Shown piece by piece: positions 1-4,903 of a stretch of DNA of 8,560 bases. The DNA comes from Clostridia bacterium (GTDB lineage Bacteria; Bacillota; Clostridia; Oscillospirales; Acutalibacteraceae), in assembly GCA_900754145.1 (NCBI GenBank), contig CAAEBW010000247.1, positions 1 to 8,560 on the forward strand, in the 5' to 3' direction. Below the pieces are notes generated by a model. That model ran no database searches and was not told the DNA's origin. It worked only from the letters and a program-made list of their open reading frames with translations. The stretch's first letter is position 1. Each line of letters begins with the position of its first letter. The position numbers and the translations under genes were made by a program.

Positions 1-285
1 TACAATCTTTTTTGATATTTTACGGCGGATAGCGGTTATACCTACCGCCGCGGCAGTTCCCAAAACGGTTGAAATTACCGCAGATGAAACGGCGACAATA
101 AGGGTATGCTCAAGGGCGGTAAGCATTGTGGTGTCGTTAGCCAGTCCCTCGTACCAACGGGTAGAAAAGCCGTCAAACACCCAAACGCTCGAGGAGGAGT
201 TAAGGGAAAAAACTATCATCACCGCGACAGGGGCGTAAAGGAAGAGAATAATAAGCGCGATATAAAGTCGGGAAAGTATTTTCAC
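1..285 (-). CDS. potC: Spermidine/putrescine ABC transporter permease PotC, N-terminal part (partial)
   Basis: This is the second membrane permease of the PotABCD polyamine importer. With PotB it forms the channel driven by PotA. Only the first 95 residues are present and the frame stays open to the window edge. A basic start (MKILSRLY) leads into a membrane segment at about residues 8-28 (ALIILFLYAPVAVMIVFSL), with the YAPVAVMIVFS pattern typical of PotC/PotI proteins. An outer loop follows (VWVFDGFSTRWYEGL, about 34-48), then a second hydrophobic segment at about 60-85. The start is GTG at 285-283, overlapping the potB stop by four bases (GTGA) and sitting 9 nt after a GGAGG. The only overlapping ATG is out of frame and runs straight into the potB stop. 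Its position after potA and potB supports PotC; the EAA loop that would confirm it lies outside the window. Confidence 0.9.
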   Translation of the reverse strand, partial: MKILSRLYIALIILFLYAPVAVMIVFSLNSSSSVWVFDGFSTRWYEGLANDTTMLTALEHTLIVAVSSAVISTVLGTAAAVGITAIRRKISKKIV

Positions 286-1109
286 ATTAACACACCTCCG
301 TCCTCGCCGTCGGTAAATCTGTTCATTATAAAGAGACAGATTAATATCATAACCATAAGCACCAGCGAAATCGCCGAGGCTATATTATAATAGGACGGAC
401 CTAAGTTAAAGAAGTATTCGATCGTATCGCCGATAAGCATAGTCTTGTTTCCGCCGAGCTTTTGGGAAATGTAAAAGGTGCTGACCGACGGCACGAAAAC
501 CATTGTGATACCCGAGATAACCCCGGGGCGGGAGAGGGGGAAAATAACCCTTTTAAACTTGGAAAATGAGTTTGAGCCTAAGTCCTCCGCCGCTTCGAGC
601 AGGGATTTATCAAGCTTTGACATAACCGAATAAATGGGCAGTATCATATAAGGTATAAAGTCGTATACCATACCGAGTATTACTGCTCCCGGCGTATTTA
701 TAAGCTTTAGCGGCTTCAAACCTATATTTGTTAAAAAGGTATTGATAAGTCCCGTATTTGCGAGTATCGTAATCCAGGAATAGGTACGGATAAGGAAGTT
801 CATCCACATCGGTATCATTACAATCATAAATAACATTCGCTGGGAGGATACGTTAAGCTTTGTCATAAAATACGCCATTGGATACGCCAATATAAGTGTT
901 ATGAGGGTTGCGGCGGCGGCGTAAATTATAGAGATTGCAAAGGCTTTTTTGTATTGCCCGAGACTCGACAGGTTGGCGAGCGTGAACGCACCCGAGGAGT
1001 CGGTAAGGGCGAAGTACACCATTATTATAAGCGGTACCACAATAAATATCGCCGACCAGACGATATAGGGCGAGGCAACCAGCTTATTTCCGAAGGTCTT
1101 TTTATTCAC
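282..1109 (-). CDS. potB: Spermidine/putrescine ABC transporter permease PotB
   Basis: PotB is an inner-membrane permease of the polyamine importer. The 275-residue protein matches the usual family length. About six hydrophobic segments are visible, near residues 16-36, 58-80, 92-113, 142-162, 198-215 and 243-262. The cytoplasmic EAA loop, which docks the permease on PotA, is at about 172-191 (EAAEDLGSNSFSKFKRVIFP), followed by LSRPGV. The segment FLIRTYSWITIL (105-116) is characteristic of PotB/PotH permeases. The start is GTG (1109-1107), 7 nt after an AGGAGG inside the end of potA. Two bases separate the potA stop from this start, and the stop overlaps potC. The C-terminus is short and polar (DGEDGG), and its codons carry the potC Shine-Dalgarno. 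No defects were seen. Confidence 0.95.
   Translation of the reverse strand: MNKKTFGNKLVASPYIVWSAIFIVVPLIIMVYFALTDSSGAFTLANLSSLGQYKKAFAISIIYAAAATLITLILAYPMAYFMTKLNVSSQRMLFMIVMIPMWMNFLIRTYSWITILANTGLINTFLTNIGLKPLKLINTPGAVILGMVYDFIPYMILPIYSVMSKLDKSLLEAAEDLGSNSFSKFKRVIFPLSRPGVISGITMVFVPSVSTFYISQKLGGNKTMLIGDTIEYFFNLGPSYYNIASAISLVLMVMILICLFIMNRFTDGEDGGVLM
295..299 (-). promoter_or_regulatory. Ribosome binding site deciding the GTG start of potC
   Basis: GGAGG on the minus strand lies 9 nt before the GTG at 285. It is inside the last codons of potB, so potC translation is probably coupled to that of potB. Confidence 0.75.
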
Positions 1110-1111
1110 GG

Positions 1112-2230
1112 CTACTCCTCCTCTTCAATGTCGGAGAGGTGGTCGATTTCCTCGCTGTAGGAGGAATAGTCGCCGTAAAGTCCCGAATATTCGGACTTTT
1201 TCATTATATGAATAGCGTCGGGCTCAATGTAAAGTCCCACATTATCGCCCGTGAAATGCTCGTCTGTGGTCTGAATCATCCACTTAAAGCCGCCGATGTC
1301 AACGATAATCTCGTAATGCACACCCAAGAAGGCAACCGAGGTAACCTGTCCTTTAAGCATACCCTTTTCGGGGGCGACAATGTCCACATCCTCGGGGCGG
1401 ACGACAACGTCAACCTGCTCGTTTTCTGAAAAGCCCTTGTCGAGGCAGTCAAATTTCTGTCCCGAGAATTCGACATAATAATCGCGGAGCATTTTCCCGT
1501 CGACAATATTCGACTCGCCGATAAAGTCGGCGACAAAGGCGTTCTGAGGTTCGTTATATATATCCTGCGGAGTGCCGACCTGCTGAATCTTGCCGCCGTC
1601 CATTACGACAACGCGGTCGGACATTGTAAGGGCTTCCTCCTGGTCGTGGGTTACAAATATAAAGGTAATTCCCAACTGCTGTTGAATTTTTTTAAGCTCC
1701 TTCTGCATATCCTTGCGGAGCTTTAAATCAAGCGCGGCGAGCGGCTCGTCAAGGAGCAGTACCTTCGGGTGATTTGCGATAGCCCTCGCGATAGCCACTC
1801 TCTGCTGCTGACCGCCCGAAAGGGTGTCGATATGCCGCTTTTCAAGCCCCGTTAAATTAACGAGCTTTAACATCTCCGCAACCTTTTCCTTTATCTCCTT
1901 TTCGGGGCGTTTTTTCACCCGCAGACCGAAGGCAATATTTTCATACACATTAAGGTGAGGAAACAGCGCATAACGCTGAAAAATGGTGTTCACCTGACGT
2001 TTGTAGGCGGGAACACCATTGATTTTTTCGCCCTCAAACAAAACGTCGCCCGAATCAGGCTCCAAAAAGCCCGCGATAAGCCTTAAAGTAGTGGTTTTTC
2101 CGCAGCCCGAGGGACCTAACAGGGTGATAAACTCCTTATCCTTTATCGTAAGGTTGAGTCCGTCTAAAACCTGCTCCCCGTCAAATGCGACCGAAATGTT
2201 TTTAAGCTCTACAATATTTTCCTTTTCCAT
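1112..2230 (-). CDS. potA: Spermidine/putrescine ABC transporter ATP-binding protein PotA
   Basis: This 372-residue cytoplasmic ATPase energises polyamine uptake through PotB and PotC. The nucleotide-binding domain is complete: Walker [10 protein letters not shown] (39-47), Q-loop [10 protein letters not shown] (84-93), ABC signature LSGGQQQR (137-144), Walker B VLLLDEP with Glu162 (157-163), D-loop ALDLKLR and H-loop His195 (VTHDQEEAL). The PotA-typical [21 protein letters not shown] (219-239 region) leads into a C-terminal TOBE-type regulatory domain at about 240-343, including [11 protein letters not shown]. After the domain comes a tail (about 346-372) rich in Tyr, Ser, Asp and Glu and ending in EEEE. 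I do not know this tail as a standard part of PotA. The ATG start has a GGGGG ribosome binding site 8 nt upstream. It is the first gene of the operon and is preceded by a leader of about 250 nt that may control it. Confidence 0.96.
   Translation of the reverse strand: MEKENIVELKNISVAFDGEQVLDGLNLTIKDKEFITLLGPSGCGKTTTLRLIAGFLEPDSGDVLFEGEKINGVPAYKRQVNTIFQRYALFPHLNVYENIAFGLRVKKRPEKEIKEKVAEMLKLVNLTGLEKRHIDTLSGGQQQRVAIARAIANHPKVLLLDEPLAALDLKLRKDMQKELKKIQQQLGITFIFVTHDQEEALTMSDRVVVMDGGKIQQVGTPQDIYNEPQNAFVADFIGESNIVDGKMLRDYYVEFSGQKFDCLDKGFSENEQVDVVVRPEDVDIVAPEKGMLKGQVTSVAFLGVHYEIIVDIGGFKWMIQTTDEHFTGDNVGLYIEPDAIHIMKKSEYSGLYGDYSSYSEEIDHLSDIEEEE
1117..1122 (-). promoter_or_regulatory. Ribosome binding site of potB inside the potA poly-Glu codons
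   Basis: AGGAGG on the minus strand lies 7 nt before the GTG start of potB. It is formed by the GAG codons that encode the last glutamates of PotA, so the acidic tail and the downstream ribosome binding site share the same bases. Confidence 0.8.
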
Positions 2231-2238
2231 AAAAGCAT

Positions 2239-2246
2239 CCCCCTTT
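2239..2246 (-). promoter_or_regulatory. potA ribosome binding site, overlapped by a complementary leader segment
   Basis: The minus strand reads AAAGGGGG, ending 8 nt before the potA ATG. Six of these eight bases (AAAGGG, 2246-2241) fall inside an 11-nt segment that has a perfect complement at 2355-2365 in the same leader. The site could therefore be masked by base pairing. Confidence 0.75.
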
Positions 2247-2365
2247 GTTCAACACTAAAGTGCCGACACAAGAATAATATTCCGATTTTTACGGCAAAGT
2301 GCGTGCCGTAAAATCTACCCTGTGCGATACCCGCAGTCTCTTCGTAATATGCCCTGAACAAAGGG
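2241..2365 (-). repeat. 11-nt inverted repeat pairing the leader with the potA ribosome binding site
   Basis: On the plus strand CCCTTTGTTCA (2241-2251) and TGAACAAAGGG (2355-2365) are perfect reverse complements. In the transcript the later copy contains the AAAGGG part of the potA Shine-Dalgarno. Pairing would close a loop of 103 nt containing hairpin C. The upstream copy can instead fold locally as CCCU-UUGUUC-AGGG (2365-2352), leaving the ribosome binding site free. Confidence 0.65.
2284..2315 (-). repeat. Leader hairpin C
   Basis: The arms are GATTTTTACGGCA (2284-2296) and TGCCGTAAAATC (2304-2315), with a 7-base loop. They give about ten uninterrupted pairs plus more beyond a one-base bulge. 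This is the strongest local hairpin in the leader. It has no following T-run on the minus strand, so it is not an intrinsic terminator. Confidence 0.7.
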
Positions 2366-2372
2366 TTTTTCA

Positions 2373-2443
2373 TAGTTTTCTGAAGCAATTTTCCGCCCCG
2401 AAACTACGGCATAAAATCTGAAACCGCTCTCTACACAGATGCC
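2373..2443 (-). repeat. Leader hairpins A and B, adjacent stems
   Basis: Hairpin A pairs ATGCC (2439-2443) with GGCAT (2408-2412) and CAG (2436-2438) with CTG (2418-2420), with a 5-base bulge. Hairpin B pairs GAAACTA (2400-2406) with TAGTTTTC (2373-2380), with one bulged base. They are one base apart and could stack. Each stem alone is short and could arise by chance. Confidence 0.4.
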
Positions 2444-2448
2444 TTTCA

Positions 2449-2475
2449 TTAAACTTATTAAATTTTAAAGTTCAA
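2449..2475 (-). repeat. Inverted repeat just downstream of the potABC transcription start
   Basis: The arms TTAAACTT (2449-2456) and AAGTTCAA (2468-2475) are separated by 11 bases. Seven of eight positions pair as Watson-Crick, and the eighth can pair G-U in RNA. At about +5 to +31 it could be a repressor operator or a 5' stem-loop that stabilises the transcript. The AT-rich context makes chance possible. Confidence 0.35.
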
Positions 2476-2485
2476 CTAATTAAAG

Positions 2486-2514
2486 ACTATACAATGAAAA
2501 GCGCAAAATGTCAA
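2486..2514 (-). promoter_or_regulatory. Sigma-A promoter of the potABC operon
   Basis: On the minus strand a perfect -35 TTGACA (2514-2509), a 17-base spacer and -10 TATAGT (2491-2486) predict a start near 2480. An A6 tract at 2532-2527 lies near -50, where an UP element would be. It points away from ruvC and is the only strong promoter I found upstream of potA. Confidence 0.8.
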
Positions 2515-2526
2515 GTTAAATTTGCG

Positions 2527-2622
2527 TTTTTTCTACAGTTTTCTAATAAATTTTAAGCTCCATTTTGAAAAACTCTTAAATACTCGTTTTTTCTCGTTTT
2601 TTCTCGCGAATACTCACTTTTT
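2527..2622. other. Phased T-tracts, likely curved DNA between divergent promoters
   Basis: T-tracts occur on the plus strand at 2527-2532, 2539-2542, 2551-2554, 2563-2566, 2587-2592, 2597-2602 and 2618-2622, mostly 10-12 bp apart. Within it CTCGTTTTTT is repeated twice in tandem (2583-2602), followed by CTCG. CTC recurs exactly every 10 bp at 2573, 2583, 2593, 2603 and 2613. Tracts in phase with the helix are known to bend DNA. No gene is seen here on either strand. Confidence 0.5.
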
Positions 2623-2661
2623 GTAAATAAGTGAAATTTATGCTCCGAAATCAAGAAATTG

Positions 2662-2690
2662 TTGATGTATTTCATAAAATGTGATATAAT
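2662..2690 (+). promoter_or_regulatory. Sigma-A promoter of the ruvCAB operon, extended -10
   Basis: A -35 TTGATG (2662-2667), a 17-base spacer and -10 TATAAT (2685-2690) preceded by TG-A (2682-2684, extended -10) predict a start near 2697. That leaves a leader of about 30 nt before the ruvC TTG. I saw no GAAC-N4-GTTC-type LexA site nearby. Confidence 0.78.
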
Positions 2691-2710
2691 CGTATAAAAT
2701 GTGATATTAT
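2674..2710 (+). repeat. Tandem 17-bp repeat duplicating the ruvC -10 region
   Basis: ATAAAATGTGATATAAT (2674-2690) and ATAAAATGTGATATTAT (2694-2710) match at 16 of 17 positions with a 20-bp period. The first copy contains the -10 box. The second carries a weaker -10-like TGATATTAT just before the ribosome binding site. Confidence 0.8.
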
Positions 2711-2715
2711 GCTTT

Positions 2716-2720
2716 GGAGG
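2716..2720 (+). promoter_or_regulatory. Ribosome binding site deciding the TTG start of ruvC
   Basis: GGAGG lies 7 nt before TTG at 2728. An upstream in-frame GTG at 2701 would place this site inside the coding region, add nine non-family residues, and lie only about 4 bases from the predicted transcription start. Confidence 0.8.
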
Positions 2721-2727
2721 CAGAGCC

Positions 2728-3231
2728 TTGAGAATTTTAGGCATAGACCCGGGTTACGCGACGGTGGGCTACGGCATTGTGGATTACGATAAAAACCGTT
2801 TTAAGACCGTCGGCTTCGGGGCGATTACCACCGCGGCGGGTATTCCCTTTCCGAAAAGACTGCGGGACATATATAATGATATGGTGACCGTTATCGAAAA
2901 ATATAAACCCGACGAAATGTCGGTCGAAAAGCTTTATTTCAACACTAACACCACAACAGCTATAGATGTCGCACAGGCGAGGGGAGTAATAGTGCTTGCC
3001 GCCGAGCTCAGCGGAGTGCCCGTGTATGAATACACCCCGCTTCAGGTTAAACAGGCGATAACGGGCTACGGCAGGGCGGAAAAGCGGCAGGTTATGGAAA
3101 TGGTAAAAAGCTTTTTGAATCTCGACAAGGTCCCTAAGCCCGACGACACCGCCGACGCGCTGGCGCTTGCAGTTTGCCACGGGCATTATTCGGGTTCGTC
3201 TTATTCAAGACTATGGAGTGAAAACAAATGA
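2728..3231 (+). CDS. ruvC: Holliday junction resolvase RuvC
   Basis: RuvC is the endonuclease that cuts Holliday junctions symmetrically after RuvAB branch migration in recombinational repair. From the TTG start the protein has 167 residues, close to the usual 160-175. The four acidic metal-binding positions are visible: Asp7 in RILGIDPGYATVGYG, Glu67 in SVEKLYF, and Asp140 and Asp143 in DDTADALALAVCH. The conserved AQARGV helix (82-87) and the TPLQVKQAITGYGRAEK segment (about 103-119) are also present. The TTG start gives the family-typical N-terminus and has a good ribosome binding site. The stop overlaps the ruvA ATG by four bases (ATGA). RuvC is present in Clostridia but usually replaced by RecU in Bacilli, which helps place the organism. 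The fold is intact and no key residue is missing. Confidence 0.96.
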   Translation: MRILGIDPGYATVGYGIVDYDKNRFKTVGFGAITTAAGIPFPKRLRDIYNDMVTVIEKYKPDEMSVEKLYFNTNTTTAIDVAQARGVIVLAAELSGVPVYEYTPLQVKQAITGYGRAEKRQVMEMVKSFLNLDKVPKPDDTADALALAVCHGHYSGSSYSRLWSENK

Positions 3232-3830
3232 TTGCATCTTTAAGAGGACGGTTAATATTTTCCGACAATACCTCCGCCGTGGTTGAGTGCGGCGGGGTGG
3301 GTCTTCGCTGTGCCGTTACCAAAAATACCCTTTATAAGCTCCCGCAAAAGGGGGAGGAGGTCTTCCTTTACACCTATCTTGCGGTACGTGAGGACGCGCT
3401 CGATTTATACGGCTTTTCGGACGAGGACGAGCTTAATGCCTTTAAGCTTATAATCTCGGTAAACGGCGTGGGGGCTAAAATCGGTATAGCAATGCTTTCG
3501 GAGTTCACCGCCTCACAGCTTACCGTTTATATCGCAAGCGGGGACGCTAAGGCGCTTACCTCGGCGTCGGGCGTGGGAATTAAGCTTGCACAAAGGATAG
3601 TGCTTGAATTAAAGGACAAGGTAGGCTCTCTCGAAACCGACAACGGCATAGATTTAAAGGCGGTCGGCAACGCTACCGTAAACGGCAATTCCGCAGAGGC
3701 GGTCGAGGCGCTTGTCTCCCTCGGATATACAAAGTCGGAGGCTTCCTTGGCGGTCGGCAGGCTCGACCAAACCCTTTCGGCTGAGGAGCTTATTAAGCAG
3801 GCGCTTAAAACCCTTGCAAGGAGGATATAA
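3228..3830 (+). CDS. ruvA: Holliday junction branch migration protein RuvA
   Basis: RuvA binds the four-way junction as a tetramer and loads RuvB motors on opposite arms. The 200-residue length is standard. Domain I is an OB-fold (about 1-62, starting MIASLRGRL, with YLAVREDALDLYGF at 50-63). Domain II has two helix-hairpin-helix motifs, ISVNGVGAKIGIAML (76-90) and TSASGVGIKLAQRIVLELKDK (111-131). A variable acidic linker leads to domain III (about 155-200, NSAEAVEALVSLGYTKSEA), which contacts RuvB. The ATG overlaps the ruvC stop, with GGAG upstream. The last codons (ARRI) contain the AAGGAGG of ruvB, so the three proteins are probably made by coupled translation. No anomalies were seen. Confidence 0.97.
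   Translation: MIASLRGRLIFSDNTSAVVECGGVGLRCAVTKNTLYKLPQKGEEVFLYTYLAVREDALDLYGFSDEDELNAFKLIISVNGVGAKIGIAMLSEFTASQLTVYIASGDAKALTSASGVGIKLAQRIVLELKDKVGSLETDNGIDLKAVGNATVNGNSAEAVEALVSLGYTKSEASLAVGRLDQTLSAEELIKQALKTLARRI
3818..3824 (+). promoter_or_regulatory. Ribosome binding site deciding the TTG start of ruvB
   Basis: AAGGAGG inside the last codons of ruvA lies 9 nt before the TTG at 3834. The next in-frame ATG (3849) has no comparable site at a proper distance, so TTG is preferred. Confidence 0.8.
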
Positions 3831-3833
3831 CTC

Positions 3834-4880
3834 TTGATTGAGCAGGAAATGGATTTTGAAAACCGCATAGTCTCGCCCGAATACAATTACACCGAGGACG
3901 AGGCGGAATTAAGTCTTAGACCTAAGTCCCTTAACGAGTATATCGGGCAGGATAAGGTTAAGGAAAATTTAAGTATATATATAAAGGCGGCGCTCGGACG
4001 TCACGAGTCGCTTGACCACGTTTTGCTTTACGGCCCGCCGGGGCTCGGCAAAACCACCCTTTCGGGCATAATTGCAAAGGAAATGGGGGTAAATCTGCGT
4101 GTGACCTCGGGCCCCGCTATCGAAAAGCAGGGGGATTTGGTGGCGATACTTACCTCCCTTAATGAGGGAGATGTGCTGTTTATTGACGAGATACACCGCC
4201 TTTCCCGCAATGTTGAGGAAATTCTGTACCCCGCTATGGAGGATTTTTCGCTTGATATAATTTTGGGTAAAGGACCCTCTGCCCGCTCAATAAGGCTTGA
4301 TGTGCCGCACTTTACCCTTGTGGGGGCTACGACCCGTTCGGGTCAGCTTACAGCGCCGCTGCGCGACCGTTTCGGCGTACTGCTAAGGCTTGAGCTTTAT
4401 TCGCCCGAGGATTTGGCGAAGATAATAACCCGCTCGGCGGGAATACTGGGCATTGGCATTGAAAGGGAAGGCGCTTTGGAGATAGCCTCCCGCTCCCGCG
4501 GAACACCGAGAATCGCAAACCGCCTTTTAAAGCGGGTTCGGGATATTGCAGAGGTGGAGTATGACGGCGAGATTACCGAAAGGGTAGCCCGCGCCGCTTT
4601 AGCTCGGTTTGAAATTGACGAATTGGGGCTTGACGACTTTGACCGCAAAATGCTTACAACCATTATAAACAATTATCAGGGAGGTCCTGTAGGGCTTGAT
4701 ACCCTGGCGGCGGCGGTAGGTGAAGAATCGGTCACCATTGAGGACGTTTACGAGCCTTATTTAATGCAGATAGGCTTTTTGACAAGGACTGCGCGCGGAC
4801 GGTGCGTAACAAAGCTTGCCTATGACCATTTAGGTATCCCGTTCGGAGGGCAGAATTCGACTCAGCAATCAATTTTTTAA
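3834..4880 (+). CDS. ruvB: Holliday junction branch migration DNA helicase RuvB
   Basis: RuvB is the hexameric AAA+ motor that pumps DNA through the RuvA-bound junction. The 348-residue protein is slightly longer than typical (about 335-345) because of its N- and C-terminal tails. Visible elements are [12 protein letters not shown] (28-39), Walker [10 protein letters not shown] (67-75), Walker [10 protein letters not shown] (115-123) and sensor 1 GATTRSG (164-170). The arginine-finger region [10 protein letters not shown] (172-181), sensor 2 [15 protein letters not shown] (223-237) and a winged-helix DNA-binding domain from about 260 follow. The TTG start is set by AAGGAGG 9 nt upstream. It starts three bases after ruvA and is followed by glmM after 23 bases. 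The T6 near the stop has no hairpin before it, so transcription probably continues. Confidence 0.97.
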   Translation: MIEQEMDFENRIVSPEYNYTEDEAELSLRPKSLNEYIGQDKVKENLSIYIKAALGRHESLDHVLLYGPPGLGKTTLSGIIAKEMGVNLRVTSGPAIEKQGDLVAILTSLNEGDVLFIDEIHRLSRNVEEILYPAMEDFSLDIILGKGPSARSIRLDVPHFTLVGATTRSGQLTAPLRDRFGVLLRLELYSPEDLAKIITRSAGILGIGIEREGALEIASRSRGTPRIANRLLKRVRDIAEVEYDGEITERVARAALARFEIDELGLDDFDRKMLTTIINNYQGGPVGLDTLAAAVGEESVTIEDVYEPYLMQIGFLTRTARGRCVTKLAYDHLGIPFGGQNSTQQSIF

Positions 4881-4903
4881 TATACAGAGGGAGAGAGATA
4901 ATT

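Larger units (their letters stand above)
2231..2480 (-). promoter_or_regulatory. Long structured 5' leader of potABC, candidate cis-regulatory RNA
   Basis: The distance from the predicted transcription start (about 2480) to the potA ATG is about 250 nt, far longer than a ribosome binding site needs. In transcript order I can see a 5' stem-loop (2475-2449), hairpin A (2443-2408), hairpin B (2406-2373) and an anti-Shine-Dalgarno segment (2365-2355). Hairpin C (2315-2284) and the potA ribosome binding site follow. No hairpin is followed by a U-run, so control by translation fits better than attenuation. It does not match any riboswitch consensus I can recall. The structure is read by eye and has no covariation support; an intergenic repeat element is an alternative explanation. 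Confidence 0.5.

Noticed and set aside
106..390. Plus-strand open frame of 94 codons opposite potC/potB
   Set aside because: It lies antisense to the clear PotC and PotB frames, has a low-complexity basic composition, and shows no family motifs.
2284..2315. Intrinsic terminator or attenuator at leader hairpin C
   Set aside because: Neither strand has a T-run directly after the stem; on the minus strand GGAATATTATTC follows.
2583..2606. CRISPR-like or satellite array from the CTCGTTTTTT units
   Set aside because: There are only two full 10-bp copies plus a fragment, with no spacers; phased T-tracts explain it better.
2640..2727. LexA (SOS) operator at the ruvC promoter
   Set aside because: I searched by eye for GAAC-N4-GTTC and close variants and found none; only GAAC and GTTC half-sites without correct spacing occur, and those lie in the pot leader.
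2553..2744. Minus-strand open frame of 63 codons in the intergenic region overlapping the ruvC start
   Set aside because: It is AT-rich, Lys/Asn/Phe-biased, crosses the ruvC promoter and start, and has no plausible ribosome binding site or family similarity.
4866..4903. Terminator after ruvB (T6 at the end of the gene)
   Set aside because: There is no GC-rich inverted repeat before the T-run, and glmM follows after 23 bases with its own ribosome binding site.
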